A DNA stretch of 18,493 nt, from the NCBI GenBank assembly GCA_023258655.1, contig JALQWO010000014.1:1-18493 (forward strand). Direction: 5' to 3'. Below the pieces are notes generated by a model. The model made no database searches. It had not been told where the DNA came from and saw nothing but the letters and a program-made list of their open reading frames with translations. Position numbers and translations under genes: made by a program. Within the stretch, counting starts at the first letter, position 1; each line of letters begins with the position of its first letter. Source of the DNA: Bacteroidia bacterium. GTDB taxonomy: Bacteria; Bacteroidota; Bacteroidia; NS11-12g; UBA955. Of the stretch, positions 7,771 to 14,955 are shown in pieces.

Positions 7771-10716
7771 ATGAAAAAACTGTTTCTGATCGGTTTGGCA
7801 CTGTGGTCCATCGTACCCAATGCCCAAGCCCAAGCAACACTCATTGAAAAGGTTGAACCCAAGCCCGGGAAGTTGATTGTTCCCTATTCAAAGTATCAGT
7901 ATCCCAATGGATTAACGCTCATGGTTAGTGAAGATCACAGCGATCCAGTGGCACATTTGAACGTGACCTACCATGTTGGCTCTGCGCGTGAAACTCGCGG
8001 AAAATCTGGATTTGCACACTTTTTCGAACACATGTTGTTCCAAGGTTCACAGCACGTGGCCGATGAGGAGCATTTTAAAATTATCAGAAATTACGGGGGC
8101 GATGTGAATGGAAATACCACCCGAGACAGAACGGTTTATATTGAAACTTTCCCTAGCAATTTTACGGAAACAGCTTTGTGGATGGAAGCCGATCGCATGG
8201 GGTGTTTTCTTGAAGCATTCACAAACAAGAAATTCGAAATACAACGTAGCACGGTGAAAAATGAAAAAGACCAGCGCTATAATGTCCCCTACGGTTTCTT
8301 GATGGAGGTGAAAGACCAAGAACTTTATCCAAAAGAGCATCCTTACAGTTGGTCAACCATCGGTTTTGTAGATGACTTGGATCGTGCCGATAGCAATGAT
8401 TTGAAGAATTTCTTTTTGCGTTGGTATGGTCCCAACAATGCTTGTATCATCGTGTCTGGTGACGTGAACACGAATGAAGTGGTGGAGTGGGTTGGCAAAT
8501 ATTTTGGTAGCATACAACGTGGTCCCGAAGTCAAGAAACAAGCGGTGCCCCCTGTGCGTTTGAAAGAAAACAAGGTAATTACTTACCCTGATGCCAATGC
8601 CTACGTACCCTTAATCTATTCCACTTTTGTGGGAGTTCCAGTGGGACATGCGGATGAAGCAGCCTTGGATGTATTGGCCTATTTGATGGGAGGCACAAGA
8701 AATTCTACCATTTATAAAAAATTGGTAGATGCTGAATGGGCTCTGCAGGCTGATGCCAGCAACAATCCATTGAGTATGATCAACCATGAGTTGGCAGGAG
8801 AATTTTCATTCACAGTGGTGGGATATCCCTATTCTGATATTCCCCAGCTACAGCGTTTGTTGAAGTCTACCATTGATTCATTCGGCATTGTGGGCTTCAG
8901 TGACGAAGATTTGGAAAGAGCCAAAACGAACATTTTGAGTAATTATTCAAGTGGTTTGGAAGATGTAAGTACAAAAGCCAATTATTTGAGTGCATTCTGG
9001 TATTTGGATGCCAAAAATGCAGACGGTAGCAGTTACAATTTGGAAGACGATGCCAATCGATACAGAAGTTTGACCAAAGCAGATATTCTTCGTGTCTATG
9101 AGCGCTACATCCGCAATAAGTTTTCTTCAACCGTAATTATTACACCTGCGCAAGTAGCAGAAGGAGCTGAGAAGCCAAAATATCAAAGTGTAAACCCCAA
9201 CGCTGGCTTCAAAAGTGCCGTTGCAGAGGCGGAGTACAATGGGTTGACACCCCGTCCAGTGAAAGACAATTTCGACCGCAGTGTTCGTCCCCAACCAAAA
9301 GCCATTACCTCGGCCAAAACACCGAAGGTTGAGAAGAATATCTTACCCAATGGTTTGGAAATTTGGTCTACTTACTTCGATGAAACACCCCGTGTTATTG
9401 TGCAAATGAACATCGAAGGTGGTCGTTTGTTGGAAGATGGCAAATTGGTCCCAAAAGGTACCGCAGAATTGTTGGCCAGTGCATTGGAGACAGGTACTGC
9501 ATTGCGCACACCTACTGAGCTGGAAAAAGAATTCGAAAAGTTGGGTGTGAATATTGGCTTCGGTGCAGGAACTACGGGCACTAGCATCACTTTGTCCTGT
9601 GAGAAGGAAAAATTGGATGCTGCTGTAGCGTTGCTCGAAGAAATGATGTTCAAACCCCGCTGGGACGAAGCCGAGTTCAAAAAGAATAAATCTCGTGCCA
9701 AAGAGGGTGCTAACAGCAACTTGAGAAATCGCAGTGTAGGTGCCTCAAACGCTTGGAAGCGCTTGATGAATGGAGACAATGCCTTGGGAACTTCTGTTTT
9801 GGCGGATGATTATGACAAGATTACCATGGAGCATTGCAAAGCCTACTACAATGCCAACTATGCCCCTAACTTAACGAAAATGGTGGTAGTGGGTCCTTTG
9901 ACCGCTGCTGAGGTTGACGCAAAGTTTGCTTTCCTTAAAAAATGGGAGAAAAAGAACGTGACTGTTCCTAAGCCAACCCCTGCTGTACAAGTAGAAACAC
10001 CTCAGCTGTTTGGCGTGAAATACACCGATGCGGATCAGAGCGACATTTACGTTGGGTTCAAATCACTGCCCTATGATGCCACAGGAAAATTCTTCCAAAA
10101 TAACGTAATGAACTTTGCTTTGGCCGGCAACTTCAACAGTCGTTTGAACTTGAATATCCGCGAGGATAAAGCTTGGACGTATGGCATTCGCGGAGGATTT
10201 TCACCTTCATACAAAGATTTGCCAGGTACTTATACCATCTCAGCAGGTGTGAAGGCCAGGGCAACTGATAGTGCCATTGTAGAGATCATTGATGAGTTGG
10301 TGAGGTACAAAAACAATGGTATTACCGATGAAGAATTTGCCTTTACAAAGTCTGCCTTGGTGGCAAGTGAAGCGTTGGAATACGAATCTATCGGACAAAA
10401 AGCAGGTTACATTTTACAAATGGCCAATCGTAATTTGCCCGTTGATTACGCAGATCAGCAGTTGAAGATTCTACAAAATATGACCAAAGAACAAGTGAAT
10501 GGTTTGGCGAAGGAGCAATTGAATTTGGACAATTTGGTTGTGGTAGTAGCCGGAGATTTGTTGGAAGTTCAGCCCAAACTTGAGGCATTGGGTATGGGTA
10601 AAATGCAAGTGCTAGAACCTACTGGCGCTGGTAAAATCAAATATTTGAAAGCTGGGTCAACATCTTTGCCCAAGAAGAAGACCCCATACAATCCTCCTGC
10701 AGATTTGCGCAAATAA
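7771..10716 (+). CDS. M16 family zinc metallopeptidase (insulinase/pitrilysin type), exported
   Basis: A 981-residue zinc peptidase, probably periplasmic or outer-membrane associated, degrading peptides. Residues 1-22 (MKKLFLIGLALWSIVPNAQA) are a signal peptide with an AxA cleavage site. The first M16 half carries the inverted zinc motif HFFEH (His83, Glu86 as catalytic base, His87) and, about 78 residues on, VKNEKDQ with Glu165 as the likely third zinc ligand. A second M16 half starts near 519 (ILPNGLEIW) and lacks the HxxEH motif, reading GTAELLASALETG there, which is the usual inactive half that helps form the chamber. The segment REDKAWTYGIRG is a typical late M16 motif. Two-domain length is usual for the family. 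The gene stands alone with its own -7 box and a strong terminator. Its substrate cannot be told from sequence. Confidence 0.9.
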   Translation: MKKLFLIGLALWSIVPNAQAQATLIEKVEPKPGKLIVPYSKYQYPNGLTLMVSEDHSDPVAHLNVTYHVGSARETRGKSGFAHFFEHMLFQGSQHVADEEHFKIIRNYGGDVNGNTTRDRTVYIETFPSNFTETALWMEADRMGCFLEAFTNKKFEIQRSTVKNEKDQRYNVPYGFLMEVKDQELYPKEHPYSWSTIGFVDDLDRADSNDLKNFFLRWYGPNNACIIVSGDVNTNEVVEWVGKYFGSIQRGPEVKKQAVPPVRLKENKVITYPDANAYVPLIYSTFVGVPVGHADEAALDVLAYLMGGTRNSTIYKKLVDAEWALQADASNNPLSMINHELAGEFSFTVVGYPYSDIPQLQRLLKSTIDSFGIVGFSDEDLERAKTNILSNYSSGLEDVSTKANYLSAFWYLDAKNADGSSYNLEDDANRYRSLTKADILRVYERYIRNKFSSTVIITPAQVAEGAEKPKYQSVNPNAGFKSAVAEAEYNGLTPRPVKDNFDRSVRPQPKAITSAKTPKVEKNILPNGLEIWSTYFDETPRVIVQMNIEGGRLLEDGKLVPKGTAELLASALETGTALRTPTELEKEFEKLGVNIGFGAGTTGTSITLSCEKEKLDAAVALLEEMMFKPRWDEAEFKKNKSRAKEGANSNLRNRSVGASNAWKRLMNGDNALGTSVLADDYDKITMEHCKAYYNANYAPNLTKMVVVGPLTAAEVDAKFAFLKKWEKKNVTVPKPTPAVQVETPQLFGVKYTDADQSDIYVGFKSLPYDATGKFFQNNVMNFALAGNFNSRLNLNIREDKAWTYGIRGGFSPSYKDLPGTYTISAGVKARATDSAIVEIIDELVRYKNNGITDEEFAFTKSALVASEALEYESIGQKAGYILQMANRNLPVDYADQQLKILQNMTKEQVNGLAKEQLNLDNLVVVVAGDLLEVQPKLEALGMGKMQVLEPTGAGKIKYLKAGSTSLPKKKTPYNPPADLRK

Positions 10717-10737
10717 ATCGCGTTAGAACTGTTTTTA

Positions 10738-10774
10738 ACAAAAAGGGAAGGGTAGCCTTCCCTTTTTGTTTTTT
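10738..10774 (+). terminator. Rho-independent terminator of the M16 peptidase gene
   Basis: Perfect 14-base arms (10738-10751 and 10756-10769) with a GTAG loop, followed by a run of six T (10769-10774). It lies 21 bases after the M16 stop and separates it from gyrA. Confidence 0.92.
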
Positions 10775-10906
10775 ATGCGATTTCAAGGCGGTTTTTGACC
10801 TCCAATTCCACTTGTCCAAAATGTATAAAATTTGTGGGCAACATCGCCTTCTTTTTCTTCGGTTTTGGTAGTGTTTCCGCGTAATTTGTATAACTGACTA
10901 TTATCC
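10775..10906. promoter_or_regulatory. Upstream region of gyrA
   Basis: The 132 bases between the terminator and gyrA must hold the gyrA promoter. No exact TAnnTTTG is present. The nearest candidates are TAATTTG at 10882-10888 (one base short, 18 bases before the ATG) and an AT-rich TATAAAATTTG at 10824-10834. There is no Shine-Dalgarno sequence. Confidence 0.35.
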
Positions 10907-13474
10907 ATGGATGAGTTAAACGAAAACACAGAAAGAATTATCTCCATCAACATTGAGGAGGAAATGAAAACAGCCTACATCGATTACTCGATGTCGGTAA
11001 TTGTTTCCCGGGCTTTGCCAGACGTTAGAGATGGTTTGAAACCCGTTCATAGAAGGGTGCTTTATGGAATGACCGAACTGGGTTTGGCATCAAACAGGGC
11101 ACACAAAAAATCCGCACGTATCGTAGGGGAAGTATTGGGTAAATATCACCCGCACGGAGACAGCTCTGTGTATGATACCATGGTTCGTATGGCCCAAGAT
11201 TGGAGCTTGCGTTATCCGTTTGTAGACGGACAGGGTAACTTTGGTTCAATTGATGGTGATCCACCAGCAGCGATGCGTTACACGGAGGCGAGGTTGCGCA
11301 AAATCGCTGAGGAAATGATGGTGGATATCGACAAAGACACGGTGGATTTTCGCCCCAACTTCGACGAAAGTTTGGAAGAGCCATCGGTGATGCCCGCCAA
11401 AATTCCCAATTTGTTGGTGAATGGGGCTAGTGGAATTGCCGTGGGTATGGCCACGAATATGGCGCCACACAATCTCACCGAGGTATGTGACGGTATCGTG
11501 GCTTACATCGACAACAAAGACATCGAGATCAGTGAATTGATGAACCACATCAAGGGTCCTGATTTTCCAACCGGCGGTACGATTTACGGCGTGGAAGGAA
11601 TCAAAGATGCATTTGAAACGGGTAGGGGTCGCGTGGTCATGCGCGGAAAAGCTGAAATAGAAGTTTCTAGCACTGGAAAGGAAATGATCGTAGTTACGGA
11701 GGTTCCTTACCAGGTAACCCCATCGCAAATCATCATAAAAACCGTAGACTTAATCAATGAAAAAGTGATTGATGGTATTTCGGCAGTGCGTGATGAAAGT
11801 GGACGTCAAGGTATGCGCATTGTGTTTGATCTGAAACGCGATGCTATCCCCAACATCATCTTGAATCAGTTGTACAAATACACGCCATTGCAAAGTAGTT
11901 TCTCAGTAAATAACATTGCTTTGGTGGCGGGTAGACCCGAAATGTTGAACTTGAAAGACATGATTCGTCACTATGTGAATCATCGTCACGAAATTGTTCA
12001 ACGGAGAACCCAGTATTTGTTGGATGAGGCCAGAAAGCGCATTCACATCCTGGAAGGATTAATCATTGCATTGGACAATCTGGATGCAGTGATAAAATTG
12101 ATTCGTGAGAGTCGCACGCCTGATGCAGCAAAAGAAGGTTTGATGAGCCAATTTGGCTTGTCGGAAATTCAGTCCAAAGCGATTTTGGAAATGCGTTTGC
12201 AGCGTTTGACAGGCCTTGAAATCGATAAAATCCGCGAAGAATACACTGCCGTATTGAAGGAAATCGAATACTATGAGAGTGTTTTGGCCTCTGAAGAACT
12301 TCGTATGGGAATCATCAAAACGGAAATTTCTGAAATCAAAGAAAAATACGGGGATGTACGTCGCACCAACATCGAATTCAGTGCCGGTGAATTCAATATC
12401 GAAGATTTGATACCCAACGAGGAAGTGGTTATTACCATTTCACACATGGGTTACATCAAACGCACATTGTTGAGTGAATACAAAGAACAAAACCGCGGTG
12501 GCAAAGGGCTACGTGGTGTGGCACACCGAGATGCCGACTTCGTAGAACATTTGTTCATTGCCTCAACCCACAACTATTTGTTGCTATTTACCGAGCAAGG
12601 ACGTTGTTTCTGGTTGAAGGTATATGAAATTCCAGAGGGACAAAAAGCGACAAAAGGTAGACCGATTCAGAATTTGATTAGCATACCGAGCGACGATAAA
12701 GTCAAGGCCTATTTGAATGTGGTGAATTTGAAAGATCCAGAATACTTGGAGAACAATTTCATCATCATGGTAACCAAACAAGGTGTTGTGAAGAAAACCT
12801 CTTTGGAGGCATACAGTCGTCCAAGAACAAATGGTATCAACGCAATCACCGTAAGGGATGGCGATGAATTGTTGCAAGCTTGTTTGACCGATGGCGATAG
12901 CGAAGTCATAATCGCGAAAAAGCAAGGAAAAGCGATTCGATTCCCTGAATCCAAGGTACGCCCCATGGGTAGAACCGCAGCCGGTGTGCGTGGAGTAACG
13001 TTGGAATCAGCAGAGGACGAAGTAATTGGCATGGTTTGTGTAAATCCAAGAAAGAGTGAAGCCACAATTCTGGTTTTGAGTGAAAAAGGATATGGTAAAC
13101 GCACCGACCTCGAAGACTATCGCATTACAGGTAGGGGAGGAAAAGGGGTGAAAACCATTTCAATCACAGAAAAAACTGGAAGCCTGGTTGGAATCTTATC
13201 GGTAACTGATGAAGATGGTTTGATGATCATCTGCAAGAGTGGGTTAACCATTCGATTGGCTATCGATAAATTGAGGGTGATGGGACGCGCAACTCAAGGC
13301 GTTCGTCTCATTAACTTGAAAGGATCAGATTCCATCGCGGGCTTGGCCAAATCGCCCAAAGAGGAGGAGGAAGATGAAGAAACATCTGCCGAGTTCATAG
13401 AGGGTGGTGAAGCAATTGAAGGCGGAACTGATGAGACAAACACCAACAATGAAACACCCCAAAATGATGAATAA
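10907..13474 (+). CDS. gyrA: DNA gyrase subunit A
   Basis: The breakage-reunion subunit of DNA gyrase, which with GyrB introduces negative supercoils. The 855 residues are a normal length. The N-terminal half opens with the family segment MKTAYIDYSMSVIVSRALPD and has the catalytic tyrosine Tyr125 in AAMRYTEARL. The quinolone-resistance region HPHGDSSVYD keeps Ser86 and Asp90, equal to E. coli Ser83 and Asp87, so it looks wild type. The C-terminal beta-pinwheel carries a GyrA box, QNRGGKG at 528-534, which argues for gyrase rather than ParC; further blade motifs are RTNGINAI, GRTAAGVRG, GRGGKGVK and GRATQGVR. The last 45 or so residues are an acidic, low-complexity tail rich in Glu, Thr and Asn. 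Its 3' end overlaps the next gene. gyrB is not in the window, which is common in this phylum. Confidence 0.97.
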   Translation: MDELNENTERIISINIEEEMKTAYIDYSMSVIVSRALPDVRDGLKPVHRRVLYGMTELGLASNRAHKKSARIVGEVLGKYHPHGDSSVYDTMVRMAQDWSLRYPFVDGQGNFGSIDGDPPAAMRYTEARLRKIAEEMMVDIDKDTVDFRPNFDESLEEPSVMPAKIPNLLVNGASGIAVGMATNMAPHNLTEVCDGIVAYIDNKDIEISELMNHIKGPDFPTGGTIYGVEGIKDAFETGRGRVVMRGKAEIEVSSTGKEMIVVTEVPYQVTPSQIIIKTVDLINEKVIDGISAVRDESGRQGMRIVFDLKRDAIPNIILNQLYKYTPLQSSFSVNNIALVAGRPEMLNLKDMIRHYVNHRHEIVQRRTQYLLDEARKRIHILEGLIIALDNLDAVIKLIRESRTPDAAKEGLMSQFGLSEIQSKAILEMRLQRLTGLEIDKIREEYTAVLKEIEYYESVLASEELRMGIIKTEISEIKEKYGDVRRTNIEFSAGEFNIEDLIPNEEVVITISHMGYIKRTLLSEYKEQNRGGKGLRGVAHRDADFVEHLFIASTHNYLLLFTEQGRCFWLKVYEIPEGQKATKGRPIQNLISIPSDDKVKAYLNVVNLKDPEYLENNFIIMVTKQGVVKKTSLEAYSRPRTNGINAITVRDGDELLQACLTDGDSEVIIAKKQGKAIRFPESKVRPMGRTAAGVRGVTLESAEDEVIGMVCVNPRKSEATILVLSEKGYGKRTDLEDYRITGRGGKGVKTISITEKTGSLVGILSVTDEDGLMIICKSGLTIRLAIDKLRVMGRATQGVRLINLKGSDSIAGLAKSPKEEEEDEETSAEFIEGGEAIEGGTDETNTNNETPQNDE

Positions 13475-14678
13475 TCTATTCAAAACAACACTTGGCATTG
13501 CGTTAACCCTTGGTTTTGCTCAATGCAGTACAGCGCAGATCAAAGCGGTTAACTCAGCGGAGTTCGCACTGATGAGCAACACTGTTGAGGACTTGATCAC
13601 AGCAAAAGAAGAAATCGACAAAGCGAAAATCAATCCGAAGTCGGCAGAACTTCCCAAAATGTATTTGGTTCGCAGCGATGTGTATGCAAGAATTGCCGGA
13701 GCCAAAAACAATGAATTGTTGAAAGGCTTGACAGATGCTGCTGGTTTAGAAGCAATGATTTCAATTCGGAAGTTTCATGAAAGTAGCATGCCGAAGAAAG
13801 CGGAAGAGAAGGAAAATGGAATTGCTTTGACAGGAAATGCATTTGCTGCTGGATACAATGAAGCCATTGCCTATTTCGCGACCAAGAACTACGATTCCCT
13901 CTGTATTTACTACGGCGAGATGATCAACATTTTCGATTATTTGGATACGGCGATGTCAAGGAATTTGGCGAATAACAAAATCACCAAAGAAAGTTTGACA
14001 GAGACATACGCGCAGGTGGCTACTATGCACAGCAATAAAGCGACAAAAATCGCGATTTTGCAAGGTCTAATCGACAAAGGCAACACTGTTCCAGCCATCG
14101 TTGAAGGATTATCTAGGGCATATTTGTCGGTAGGTGATACTGCCAAAGCAGAAAACTGCATTCGTACAGCCTTGGCGGCATCCAATAACAATGATGCGAT
14201 GTTTCAAGTGTTGGTTAACTTTTTTGTAAGTATCAAACAAGAACAGCGTTTGTTTGCTGATGTTGATCGTCAAATAGGGATAGAACCCAATACCCGTTTG
14301 TATTACACCAGGGCATATCTTTACGAGAGCCAATCAAAGTTTACAGAAGCCATTGCTGATTACCGCAAAGCCGTTGAGCTGGATGAGTTTAATTATGATG
14401 CGAATTTCAACCTCGGCCTGGCCTTGATGAAATACGAAACAAAGAACTTGTATAACAAACGGAGCGCAGCTGTAGGAGCTAAGAAGAAACTCGTGGATGA
14501 GGAATTTAAAATGTTGTATACTGATGCACGAAAGTATTTAGAGCGTGCTTTGGACAATGCGGATTATTCCACAGAAGACCAGATCAACATATGTAAAGCG
14601 TTGAAGTCGGCCTGCATTGAGTTGGGCGATAAAGCAGGGGAAGAGAAATACGCAGCATTGATCAAAGGGATGCAGTAA
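13464..14678 (+). CDS. Exported TPR-repeat protein of unknown function
   Basis: A 404-residue exported protein when read from ATG 13464 (MMNNLFKTTLGIALTLGFAQ). I chose this start because it gives an N-terminal signal peptide with likely cleavage near STA-Q; ATG 13467 is equally possible and the frame is open back to 13404 without adding a recognisable segment. Cys21 follows AQ, which does not fit a lipobox well. The body is alpha-helical. One clear tetratricopeptide pair lies at about 280-330 (YYTRAYLYESQSKFTEAIAD, then YRKAVELDEFNYDANFNLGL), and another TPR-like helix pair closes the protein (DARKYLERALDNADYSTEDQ). TPRs usually bind other proteins, so a periplasmic scaffold is plausible but inferred. 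It overlaps gyrA by 11 bases in another frame and probably depends on gyrA transcription and translation. The gene ends in a long hairpin. Confidence 0.75.
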   Translation: MMNNLFKTTLGIALTLGFAQCSTAQIKAVNSAEFALMSNTVEDLITAKEEIDKAKINPKSAELPKMYLVRSDVYARIAGAKNNELLKGLTDAAGLEAMISIRKFHESSMPKKAEEKENGIALTGNAFAAGYNEAIAYFATKNYDSLCIYYGEMINIFDYLDTAMSRNLANNKITKESLTETYAQVATMHSNKATKIAILQGLIDKGNTVPAIVEGLSRAYLSVGDTAKAENCIRTALAASNNNDAMFQVLVNFFVSIKQEQRLFADVDRQIGIEPNTRLYYTRAYLYESQSKFTEAIADYRKAVELDEFNYDANFNLGLALMKYETKNLYNKRSAAVGAKKKLVDEEFKMLYTDARKYLERALDNADYSTEDQINICKALKSACIELGDKAGEEKYAALIKGMQ

Positions 14679-14688
14679 AACATAACTT

Positions 14689-14730
14689 AATACAATGAAA
14701 GTCGGAGTAGTATCCGACTTTTATTGTATT
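14689..14730 (+). terminator. Long-stem terminator after the TPR gene, possibly bidirectional
   Basis: 18-base arms at 14689-14706 and 14713-14730 pair completely, with a single G-T wobble, around a GTAGTA loop. It starts 11 bases after the TPR stop. The T-run is inside the stem (CTTTTATT) rather than after it. Because the stem also reads well on the minus strand, and the next gene is convergent, it could stop transcription from both sides. Confidence 0.75.
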
Positions 14731-14795
14731 CCTCAATTTAACATAATGTAAATTATGAAACATAGAAAGAAATATAATACTTGACGGACGGACCT

Positions 14796-14866
14796 CGGAA
14801 TTCCTCGATTCTATTGGAATACTGGTGAATTTATATCCTCGTGAATTTGAATACCTGTGAATTCCG
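14796..14866. repeat. 8-base inverted repeat CGGAATTC/GAATTCCG
   Basis: CGGAATTC at 14796-14803 and its exact reverse complement GAATTCCG at 14859-14866 enclose 55 bases. The outer flanks are partly complementary too (GGACCT on the left, TCTCC on the right), so a large imperfect hairpin is possible. Confidence 0.4.
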
Positions 14867-14871
14867 TCTCC
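14823..14871. repeat. Three imperfect tandem units of 16-17 bases
   Basis: Three adjoining units share a GTGAATT core and end in CC: TGGTGAATTTATATCC, TCGTGAATTTGAATACC and TGTGAATTCCGTCTCC. They lie inside the 14796-14866 inverted repeat. Similarity is seen by eye and is diverged; chance in AT-rich DNA is not excluded. Confidence 0.4.
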
Positions 14872-14887
14872 AGAAATTTTTTGAATA

Positions 14888-14903
14888 AGACTGAATGCAG
14901 TCT
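14888..14903 (-). terminator. Possible terminator hairpin of the minus-strand T9SS gene
   Basis: AGACTG and CAGTCT pair around a 4-base loop, 52 bases past the stop of the minus-strand gene, followed on that strand by TATTC. The stem is short and the T-run poor, so this is a weak call; the longer hairpin at 14689-14730 may do the job. Confidence 0.25.
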
Positions 14904-14955
14904 ATTTTGAAAGATCAGCGAAAACTCTTTGAATAAAATCCTTTCTCAGAGATTC

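Larger units (their letters stand above)
14731..14955. other. Intergenic region between convergent genes, no gene seen
   Basis: This AT-rich stretch between the TPR gene's hairpin and the stop of the minus-strand gene has no open frame that looks coding. It holds the imperfect repeats at 14796-14871 and a small hairpin at 14888-14903. I see no RNA gene or insertion sequence end. Confidence 0.6.

Noticed and set aside
9372..9779. 135-codon minus-strand open frame inside the M16 gene
   Set aside because: Antisense shadow with low-complexity Ser/Pro/Ala content and no start signals.
10738..10774. Hairpin considered as a riboswitch or attenuator for gyrA
   Set aside because: A perfect stem with a T-run right after the M16 stop is a standard terminator, and it lies more than 130 bases before gyrA.
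11246..11728. 160-codon minus-strand open frame inside gyrA
   Set aside because: Composition is rich in His, Phe and Arg as expected from an antisense frame, and gyrA explains the sequence.
13404..13463. Possible earlier start of the TPR protein
   Set aside because: The added residues lie fully inside gyrA, are charged, and would push the hydrophobic signal segment away from the N-terminus.
10907..13474. ParC/topoisomerase IV subunit A as an alternative to GyrA
   Set aside because: The GyrA box QNRGGKG and the overall length with acidic tail fit gyrase subunit A.
14731..14955. Repeats considered as a CRISPR array or insertion sequence end
   Set aside because: Units are short, diverged and contiguous without spacers, and there is no transposase or target-site duplication.
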